Under the pieces are notes generated by a model. It searched no databases and was not told where the DNA came from. It was given only the letters and a program-made list of their open reading frames with translations. The position numbers were made by a program, and so were the translations under genes. From contig CAIZMD010000087.1 of the NCBI GenBank assembly GCA_903933995.1, positions 1 to 7,546 on the forward strand: a stretch of 7,546 nucleotides of DNA, written 5' to 3'. Of the stretch, positions 1 to 5,931 are shown one piece after another (positions within the stretch are counted from its first letter, which is position 1; each line of letters begins with the position of its first letter). This DNA is from an uncultured Bacteroidota bacterium (GTDB lineage Bacteria > Bacteroidota > Bacteroidia > Chitinophagales > Chitinophagaceae).

Positions 1-1083
1 CAAGTGGTGAGAAATGCCATGATACAAGTATTTTCTATATGCCCTATTTTCAGGGTCTTCATTCTTTACATCGGCCTTGGTAATCAAACCAATTTTTAAG
101 AATTGCTTGGTGGCTTCATCCCCTACTTTCTCAGTATAATCTACAATACTAATGCCTGGTTTTAAAATAGACTTAGCATAATTGTGTAAGGCCAAACAAG
201 CATTGTACACTTCTTTTTGACGCAGACTAAACTTACCATTCACCGGAATAGTCCTGGTTAAGTCTGCACAATAACCACCATATTCCGCACCAAAATCCAT
301 CAAGATTAATTCACCGTTTTTACACTCTTGGTTATTAGAAACATAGTGCAAGGTTCTTGCCCTATCGCCACTGGCAATAATGCTTCCATAAGCGGGACCA
401 GCGGAACGTTGACTTAAAAAACTATGAAAGATCTCCGCTTCTATTTCATATTCCATGACTCCGGGTTTGATAAATTTCAACAAACGGCGGAAAGTATTAT
501 CGGTAATGTCAATGGCTTTTTGAAGAACTTCTACTTCTAATTTGGTTTTGATACCGCGCAGCTCTTTCATAATCTTAGCAGCACGCTCATATTTGTGCAA
601 GGGGTAACGCGCTTTCATTTCTGCTATAAAGCGATATTCCCTTGTTTGAATTAGACTTGCTTTGCGGTCATTCTCGTTGGAGTCTAAATAAATATGGTCT
701 GCCAAATGCACCCATGTTTGTAATAGTGCATCCAAACTGTCTAACCACACAATGGTTTTGATACCAGAGATAGCAGTTGCTTCATTGCTGCGCAAACGCT
801 TGCCATCCCATTTTTCTTTTAACTCATTAGGACGTACCAACACAAGCACTTCACGATACTTGGGATCTGGACAATCAGGAAATAAAATAACCATACTGTC
901 TTCCTGCTCAACCCCTGTTAACCAATATAAGTCTGTATTTTGTTTGAAAGCTTGTAAAGCGTCTCCATTAGAAGGCCACTCGTCATTGCTCACAAAAATG
1001 GCAATACTATCTGGGCGCATGGCTTTTGCAAAACGCTTACGATTGTCTATAAAAATCTGGGGATTGAGCGGTAAATACTTCAT
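1..1083 (-). CDS. pepP: Xaa-Pro aminopeptidase (aminopeptidase P, peptidase family M24B), 3' end missing
   Basis: This is a cytoplasmic metallopeptidase that removes an N-terminal residue preceding proline. The visible 361 residues begin MKYLPLNPQIFIDNR and read openly to the window edge. An AMP_N-type N-terminal domain (about residues 6-135, with TDLYWLTGVEQEDS) is followed by the pita-bread M24 catalytic domain from about residue 180. Two metal-binding aspartates are visible, D263 (LILMDFG) and D274 (YCADLTRTIPVNGKF), spaced 11 residues apart as in E. coli PepP. The metal-ligand histidine is H359 in HGISHH at the very end. The two glutamate ligands expected further on lie outside the window, so roughly 70-100 residues are missing. 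The ATG is well fixed, because an in-frame TAG lies only two codons upstream. It follows the PorP/SprF-like gene by 60 bases on the same strand but has no obvious link to secretion. The family call is strong; the symbol is by homology. Confidence 0.93.
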   Translation of the reverse strand, partial: MKYLPLNPQIFIDNRKRFAKAMRPDSIAIFVSNDEWPSNGDALQAFKQNTDLYWLTGVEQEDSMVILFPDCPDPKYREVLVLVRPNELKEKWDGKRLRSNEATAISGIKTIVWLDSLDALLQTWVHLADHIYLDSNENDRKASLIQTREYRFIAEMKARYPLHKYERAAKIMKELRGIKTKLEVEVLQKAIDITDNTFRRLLKFIKPGVMEYEIEAEIFHSFLSQRSAGPAYGSIIASGDRARTLHYVSNNQECKNGELILMDFGAEYGGYCADLTRTIPVNGKFSLRQKEVYNACLALHNYAKSILKPGISIVDYTEKVGDEATKQFLKIGLITKADVKNEDPENRAYRKYLYHGISHHL

Positions 1084-1102
1084 ATAAGGCTAATTGATGC
1101 TT

Positions 1103-1137
1103 GCAAGATAAAAATTAAGCCCCATACTGTTGTCAAA
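1103..1137 (-). promoter_or_regulatory. possible Bacteroidota-type promoter upstream of the aminopeptidase gene
   Basis: On the minus strand a TTTG (1137-1134) is followed after 23 bases by TATCTTGC (1110-1103), which resembles the Bacteroidota -33 TTTG / -7 TAnnTTTG pattern. An alternative -7 box, TAATTTTT (1117-1110), lies 16 bases after the same TTTG. Either would leave a short 5' leader before the ATG at 1083. Matches are imperfect and such motifs arise by chance in A/T-rich DNA, so this is only a candidate. If real, it would allow the aminopeptidase to be transcribed independently of the surface-protein pair. No terminator-like hairpin is seen in this spacer. Confidence 0.3.
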
Positions 1138-1143
1138 GCAGTC

Positions 1144-2166
1144 CTAAAACTTCACGGAAGGGCATTTTACCCCAGAAGAACTGTTTGAGAAGATACCGCT
1201 TTTCACAATACTCAATTCATATGCTCCCCTTGTGCCATTGAGGTTTCCAAGGGTAGAAATAGTAGCATCATAGTTAATGGTAAATTTTAGGTCATTTACC
1301 TGATAACCCAACATAGGAATAATGGCGTCGTGGTTCCGATAGTATAAACCAACAATCAATTGCTGGTAACCATCTCCACTCAAATTTCTATTGGCATTAA
1401 AACCAATCAGGGTTTCCCAACTACCACCCATTTTGCTCACGTACACATTGGGATTCACAATCCAAAGATCCTGTAACTTGATTCCCGCATTTACAAAAGC
1501 GGTATAGCGCCTGCTTAATTGACCATTGGCAATACTAGCATCAAAAAAACTTTCTCTGGGTGTATTAATATGACCAACACTCATCCCAGCATTGATATAC
1601 ACATTATCCGATGGAAAATAAGCATAGTTCAAACCCACTTGCATATCCAAATAACCAGTTTGGCTAAAAGCAAAGGGCTCATTACTGGGTATGGTCACGT
1701 CAAAAAACTGACCATTCCATTGGTTGTCAAAACTGAGTTTGCTAATGTCTACCCGTTTAGTCACATAGCCCAAGGAGAATCCCCCACTTAACAAGGAATT
1801 ATAGCCTATCATTTGATGATAGGCTATAGAAGCATAAGCCCCTGTAGAACTAAGGTTACCTGAACCTGCTACGTCTTTGATAATAGATCCACCCAATCCC
1901 ATCCAACCATTTTCGAAACGGTTACCAAAGGCTTTAACGTCTCCCCAAATACCCATGGTTTTATAGGGTGTACCTACATTGGCCCATTGGTTTCTATAAT
2001 TGCCCCCAATTCTATAATCATAGTCCGGATTAAATCCCGTGTTGGCTGGATTCACCAAGAGTGGCGCATTAAAATACTGAGAATAGTGCAGGTCTTGTGC
2101 TTGGGTTTTCAAGCCCACCAACAGTACTAATAGTAAACTAATATGTTTGATTCTTTCCTTCATCAT
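1144..2166 (-). CDS. PorP/SprF family type IX secretion system outer-membrane protein
   Basis: This 340-residue protein matches the PorP/SprF family, outer-membrane beta-barrel proteins of Bacteroidota that are needed for secretion or surface attachment of substrates with type B C-terminal domains. A signal peptide covers about residues 1-24 (hydrophobic ISLLLVLLVGL, then TQAQ before DLHYSQ). The mature start, DLHYSQYFNAPLLVNPANTGF, is the family's characteristic N-terminal motif. The rest alternates short hydrophobic and aromatic strands with turns (for example GGFSLGY and YINAGMSVGHI), as in a barrel, and length is normal for the family. The C-terminus is CPSVKF, similar to the cysteine-proline ending common in this family. 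Two adjacent ATGs (2166 and 2163) could both serve as start. It begins 4 bases after the stop of the large type B CTD protein, so co-transcription and a cognate relationship are likely. It is not a core PorP or a proven SprF; genomes usually carry several paralogues. A perfect hairpin lies within residues 114-122. Confidence 0.92.
   Translation of the reverse strand: MMKERIKHISLLLVLLVGLKTQAQDLHYSQYFNAPLLVNPANTGFNPDYDYRIGGNYRNQWANVGTPYKTMGIWGDVKAFGNRFENGWMGLGGSIIKDVAGSGNLSSTGAYASIAYHQMIGYNSLLSGGFSLGYVTKRVDISKLSFDNQWNGQFFDVTIPSNEPFAFSQTGYLDMQVGLNYAYFPSDNVYINAGMSVGHINTPRESFFDASIANGQLSRRYTAFVNAGIKLQDLWIVNPNVYVSKMGGSWETLIGFNANRNLSGDGYQQLIVGLYYRNHDAIIPMLGYQVNDLKFTINYDATISTLGNLNGTRGAYELSIVKSGIFSNSSSGVKCPSVKF
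1800..1828. repeat. perfect 13-bp inverted repeat with 3-base loop inside the PorP/SprF-like gene
   Basis: The left arm TATAGCCTATCAT (1800-1812) and the right arm ATGATAGGCTATA (1816-1828) are exact reverse complements around a TTG loop. The core falls on nine codons of the PorP/SprF-like gene, residues 114-122 (IAYHQMIGY). In the mRNA it would form a 13-bp stem with a CAA loop. No T-run follows on the minus strand, so it is not a classical intrinsic terminator. The palindrome is directly visible; any function is unknown. Confidence 0.85.
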
Positions 2167-2170
2167 ATCA

Positions 2171-5100
2171 TTATCTCAATAAAGTAATATCTCCTTTTTT
2201 AACCAGCTTCTCTTTGGAACTAAAGACTATCTGCACCGTATAATGGTAAACATCTTGTGCCAAAAGTCTTCCATTAAAAGTACCATCCCAACCTTCATTA
2301 GGATCAGCTGTTGCAAACACTTGGTTACCCCAACGGTCATAAATTCTCCAAGTCATTTGCTCTATCCCAAAACCACGAACATAGATTCTATCATTCTTAC
2401 CATCGCCATTGGGCGAGAAAGCATTGGGCACATCCATGATAGGATTAATGGTTACTGGAATAGACTGACAAGTTGTATCCGAACAGCCACCCGCATTAAA
2501 TGCTATTAAACATGCATTGTAGGTATTGGTAGCTGGGTAGATATGCCTAATGGTTGTATCTATTCGGGTAGTAATCACAGAATCTCCGTCTCCAAACAAC
2601 CATTTATAACGAACCCCACCTATAGAACTATTGGTAAAACTTACCGCTGTATTAGGCTCTGTTGGTTGCGGAGAATAACTATAAAAAGCCGTTGGTTTAT
2701 TGCTCACCGTTAGTGTAAACCTAGTAGTATCCGTTTTGTTACAAGTATTGGTATCATTGGCAATCAGCACCACTTGATATGTACCCACAGTTGGATAAAA
2801 ATGTGAAGGGCTAGTTTGGGTAGAAGTAGTACCGTCACCAAAATCCCAGAGAAAATCCGTACCAGCTAATGAAGTGTTGTTGAACAATGCATTATAAGGC
2901 GCGCAACCTACTGCAGGTGTTGTAAACTGGGCTTTCACGTTTGGTGAAATCCTGATCTGCATGGTTACCGTATCTGAATGATTACAATAATTGGTATCGG
3001 TTAAGACCAATTTTACGTCATAGGTTCCGGCAGTGGCATAAGTATGTGTTACAGCTTGTGTTCCGGTAGTTTGTGTATTCCCATCTCCAAAAATCCATAA
3101 AAAAGAATTGGCTTTAAATGGTTTGGCTGGAACGGTTACTGGCGGACTACTGGTATTGGTAAACAAATAACTAAGAGAAGCACAAGGTGGTTGTTTGGCG
3201 GCTGTAAAACCAAGAATGGCTTCATCATTTCGCACGCGTAAATTCACATAAGAACTGTCTGCAATATTGCAGGCAGAAGAATCTATAGAGATCAATTTAA
3301 CCCTATAGACGCCAATATTATTAAAGACGTGAGTGGTTTTTGGAATCCTAGTGGTATCTCTTTTAGAACCATCATTATAGTCCCAAATATACAATTGACC
3401 CATGGCCAAGGAATCTTCAAAATCTACAGAGAGTGGCACACAACCAGAAGTGTCTCTGGGTCTGCCTTTTATAGATGCTACAAGGTCTGAACCCACACCC
3501 GCTAAGTTGAATGCAATTTTAATGGCAGCTAGGTTACAACCTCCACCTGTAGCTGCATTTAGGGCATTGTTATTAGGGCCCCAAACACCTGCCGATGTAG
3601 GAAATCTAGCACCACCAGCACAGTTGGCACAAACAGACTGATAGATAATCCCATTGCGGTCAAAGCGGCTAGTACCTCCATCAACGTGGTCTGGATATCC
3701 ACCTCCATTTTGTCCAAAGAAACTACCATACTTTAAGCTATTGGCATTCTTTTCTAACACAATAAAATAAAAGTCACTACCATCCGTGGTACCTAAAACA
3801 GCATCAGGTGTAACTACCAAACCTCTGGTACCCGCACTGGCAGGATAACCACCTTCTGTATTACCCAATCCACCCCATCCAGAAACATAAATATTTTCAC
3901 AACGGTCAATCAAAAATGCTGTTGGCGATATATTGGGTACGGAGGCATTGGTTCCAAAATTGGTACTAAAAATTACCGTGTTTACATCTGCATTAAACTT
4001 GGTGATAAATTGCTTACCACCAGCTTGACTAAAGACCGCATTTTGCACAGGAATATTTCCGGTAGTGGTACCCATGATATAGGGAAAGTTGAATTTATCA
4101 AACTGGATACCGTAAATCACGTCAATGCCGTTGGTGCCAAAATAACTCGTCTTTTTTGAAACACCGTTGTTGTCAAAAATGGCCACAAATCCATCACAGA
4201 TGCCACCTTGAAAACTGGATTGATACATACCAGATTTATCTCCAAAAAAATCAGAACTGGCCGTGGCACCAGCTACATATAAATCCCCATTGTCTGGTTT
4301 TAATGCTAGCACAAAAGCAGCATCGTCTTCAGCACCACCCAAATAAGTAGAAAAGATAGGTGTGGCAAGTGTTGGAGAGAATTTCATTACTACTCCATCC
4401 TGTGCCCTTCCATTGGCTGTGCTTCTTCCACCATTATTGGGCTGAGCTGCATTTAACACGGGGAAGTTCACTGACTGCGTACAGGAAGACAAATAAATAT
4501 TTCCTGCCTCGTCTAAAATCACTTCACTCCTTCCATCATCACCATAGTTTCTATCAATGGAGAGACCATAACCCGTACTAATGATTTTTGCTTTTACATT
4601 CACGCCATCGTCCGCATTACCACCAATTATTCTAGAACCAATTAGTGCAGTTCCATTGCTATTTAGTTTGGTTATGACAATATCAGTGGCACCGCCAGGC
4701 CCCATTCTAGTATAGGTATTGGGATAATCTGTAGAAGTAGTTCTACCCGCAATGACAATATTGCCTTGAGCGTCTACTACCATACTATGTGGTTGGTCAC
4801 TACCAGTTCTACCACCAATATAAGTAGCATAAATTCTGTTTGCACCAGTGGGATCAAACTTGATGATGCCCATATCATAACCAGTTAAACCACCATTGGT
4901 AGCTCCACCACCAAAACTGGAATTATATGCGCCATTGCTAACGGGAAATCCATCTCCAAAAACAGTACCTCCTGCATAAAAATTTCCCTTATTGTCATAA
5001 GTGGCTGTAAAGCCCCAGTTACTAGCCGTACTACCTGAGAATGTAGAAAAAATCAATGGGTCAATGACAAGGGTCTGCTTCTTGTTTATGGGATCAGCTA

Positions 5101-5872
5101 TTTGAAAACGAACAATATTCCCTTTTAGCTGAAATCCAGAAGCAATAGGCTTTCTGCCATCATTGGTTAATTGAAAAGAAACAGGTTCTTGTTCAACAAT
5201 ATCTTTTACAGAGGTTTTGATTTGTAAATTTCTACCAGACATTTTAATGCCAGTTGCGCCATCTATATACATGGCAATATTTTCGGGGTTGCCACCAGGA
5301 TGCACAATAAACTCATACTTGATTTGACCATTAGAAGAATAGTATCTAATGTCAATATTGTTGTACAAATTTTTATAGGTAACAGCTGTAAACACTTTGC
5401 AATTAGAGACCCATTTGTTGGGGTCATTGCCAATAAAATAATTGTTGACTGTTTGGATGGCTTTATCAGGAACTGCCTGCGGCGATGGATTGGCGTTTAA
5501 GAAACTTACTTCATATACGTGTCCGCGCAATTGTTGCATTCTAGAATCACTGGCGCCTGAACCTCCACCTGTTCCACCATGATCTCCTTCTAAACTTTGA
5601 TCAGAAAGTGCAGTTCTTTGAATAGTACTGGAAGATGTTGCGTTGTGTTTGTGTCTATTGATGGCAGCAAGGTCTTCCCCATTATAGACCAACATTCTAT
5701 AACCACCATCGGCCTTGATGGCAAAAGCGCCATCGCCCAAATCGCCCTTGTATTTAATTTGCTTGTCCCATTGGCCCTTGTTCTCTACAAATTCCAAATA
5801 GCTCTGGGCATGCAACTGCGTTATGCCTCCCATTAGGAACACCAATACCCATATACTTAGAATTGCTTTCAA
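2171..5872 (-). CDS. secreted surface protein with beta-propeller repeats, four PKD domains and a T9SS type B sorting domain
   Basis: This 1233-residue protein is predicted to be exported by Sec, then carried across the outer membrane by the type IX system and held at the cell surface. In order: a signal peptide (about 1-22, ending LHA before QSYLEF); a DUF7948-like domain (about 27-272, with FVENKGQW and ending VIDPLIFSTF); seven SBBP-like propeller repeats (about 293-790); four PKD domains (about 797-1142, with WDYNDGS, WIFGDGN, WDFGDGT and WLFGDGD); and a gliding-motility-associated type B CTD (about 1146-1233, VPNAFSPNGDGKND, IYDRWGN, GWDGTFNG, final KGDITLLR). The start is a TTG at 5872. 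An in-frame TAA lies three codons upstream, and the first ATG is codon 14, which would destroy the signal peptide; a CTG at 5875 is the only other option. It lies 4 bases upstream of the PorP/SprF-like gene, its likely partner. An adhesin or extracellular binding role is inference. It is far shorter than the gliding adhesin SprB and should not be named so. Confidence 0.92.
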   Translation of the reverse strand: MKAILSIWVLVFLMGGITQLHAQSYLEFVENKGQWDKQIKYKGDLGDGAFAIKADGGYRMLVYNGEDLAAINRHKHNATSSSTIQRTALSDQSLEGDHGGTGGGSGASDSRMQQLRGHVYEVSFLNANPSPQAVPDKAIQTVNNYFIGNDPNKWVSNCKVFTAVTYKNLYNNIDIRYYSSNGQIKYEFIVHPGGNPENIAMYIDGATGIKMSGRNLQIKTSVKDIVEQEPVSFQLTNDGRKPIASGFQLKGNIVRFQIADPINKKQTLVIDPLIFSTFSGSTASNWGFTATYDNKGNFYAGGTVFGDGFPVSNGAYNSSFGGGATNGGLTGYDMGIIKFDPTGANRIYATYIGGRTGSDQPHSMVVDAQGNIVIAGRTTSTDYPNTYTRMGPGGATDIVITKLNSNGTALIGSRIIGGNADDGVNVKAKIISTGYGLSIDRNYGDDGRSEVILDEAGNIYLSSCTQSVNFPVLNAAQPNNGGRSTANGRAQDGVVMKFSPTLATPIFSTYLGGAEDDAAFVLALKPDNGDLYVAGATASSDFFGDKSGMYQSSFQGGICDGFVAIFDNNGVSKKTSYFGTNGIDVIYGIQFDKFNFPYIMGTTTGNIPVQNAVFSQAGGKQFITKFNADVNTVIFSTNFGTNASVPNISPTAFLIDRCENIYVSGWGGLGNTEGGYPASAGTRGLVVTPDAVLGTTDGSDFYFIVLEKNANSLKYGSFFGQNGGGYPDHVDGGTSRFDRNGIIYQSVCANCAGGARFPTSAGVWGPNNNALNAATGGGCNLAAIKIAFNLAGVGSDLVASIKGRPRDTSGCVPLSVDFEDSLAMGQLYIWDYNDGSKRDTTRIPKTTHVFNNIGVYRVKLISIDSSACNIADSSYVNLRVRNDEAILGFTAAKQPPCASLSYLFTNTSSPPVTVPAKPFKANSFLWIFGDGNTQTTGTQAVTHTYATAGTYDVKLVLTDTNYCNHSDTVTMQIRISPNVKAQFTTPAVGCAPYNALFNNTSLAGTDFLWDFGDGTTSTQTSPSHFYPTVGTYQVVLIANDTNTCNKTDTTRFTLTVSNKPTAFYSYSPQPTEPNTAVSFTNSSIGGVRYKWLFGDGDSVITTRIDTTIRHIYPATNTYNACLIAFNAGGCSDTTCQSIPVTINPIMDVPNAFSPNGDGKNDRIYVRGFGIEQMTWRIYDRWGNQVFATADPNEGWDGTFNGRLLAQDVYHYTVQIVFSSKEKLVKKGDITLLR
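2174..2437 (-). other. type B T9SS C-terminal sorting domain (gliding motility-associated CTD)
   Basis: Residues 1146-1233 of the large protein contain the hallmark series VPNAFSPNGDGKND, RIYDRWGNQVF, GWDGTFNGR, then a tyrosine-rich strand (VYHYTVQIVF) and the terminal KGDITLLR. In Bacteroidota this domain targets the protein to the type IX translocon. Type B domains are associated with a PorP/SprF-family partner and, unlike type A, are not generally thought to be removed and replaced by lipopolysaccharide. The domain is complete to the last residue, so the gene is unlikely to be truncated at its 3' end. Confidence 0.93.
2447..3484 (-). repeat. array of four PKD domains
   Basis: Residues about 797-880, 885-976, 979-1057 and 1058-1142 are tandem Ig-like PKD modules. 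Each has the signature W-x-(F/Y)-x-D-G centre, at WDYNDGS (830-836), WIFGDGN (926-932), WDFGDGT (1009-1015) and WLFGDGD (1091-1097), followed about 15-20 residues later by an H-x-(F/Y) strand and a G/N-x-Y-x-(V/A) strand. The first has N in place of the usual G of FGDG. The nucleotide repeats are strongly diverged, so this is an old array rather than a recent tandem duplication. PKD domains usually act as rigid spacers or ligand-binding modules in extracellular proteins. Confidence 0.9.
3503..4996 (-). repeat. seven SBBP-like beta-propeller repeats
   Basis: Residues about 293-790 contain seven copies of a D-x-x-G-N-x-Y-x-x-G pattern, several followed by FPV or a similar strand and a GG turn. 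They begin at residues 293 (DNKGNFYAGG), 367 (DAQGNIVIAG), 454 (DEAGNIYLSS), 525 (KPDNGDLYVAG), 592 (DKFNFPYIMG), 656 (DRCENIYVSG) and 738 (DRNGIIYQSV). Spacing is 64-87 residues. Intervening strands read YATYIGG, FSTYLGG, TSYFGT, FSTNFG and YGSFFG, the usual inter-blade partners. Seven copies suggest a closed seven-bladed propeller. The last repeats include cysteines C748, C751 and C779. Confidence 0.8.
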
Positions 5873-5887
5873 CAGTTTTTATTTTAA

Positions 5888-5921
5888 GATACGTACTAAT
5901 CCATCCCCGATGCTTATCAAA
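5888..5921 (-). promoter_or_regulatory. possible weak promoter upstream of the large surface-protein gene
   Basis: In the 59-base spacer after recG, the minus strand carries TTTG (5921-5918), then 22 bases, then TACGTATC (5895-5888). This is a partial match to the Bacteroidota TTTG / TAnnTTTG promoter. It would place transcription start about 10 bases before the TTG codon at 5872, giving a very short leader. The -7 box lacks part of the consensus, so this is tentative. No terminator-like hairpin separates recG from this gene, so read-through is also possible. Confidence 0.25.
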
Positions 5922-5931
5922 CTGTTAAGAA

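Noticed and set aside
752..1087. 111-codon plus-strand open frame opposite the aminopeptidase start region
   Set aside because: It is antisense to a clear AMP_N domain, has no recognisable domain or signal, and its composition fits a shadow frame.
2190..2200. AAGGAG-like Shine-Dalgarno sequence on the minus strand near the end of the large gene, for the PorP/SprF-like gene
   Set aside because: It is more than 20 bases from the ATG at 2166, too far for normal initiation, and encodes the conserved KKGDI of the sorting domain. Bacteroidota also rarely rely on such sites.
4734..4749. GTAGAA / TTCTAC inverted repeat in the large gene
   Set aside because: Six-base arms are expected by chance in several kilobases of A/T-rich coding sequence.
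5908..5929. Short inverted repeat CTTA / TAAG just after recG as a terminator
   Set aside because: Only 4 A/T-rich base pairs with a long loop and no adjacent T-run on the minus strand.
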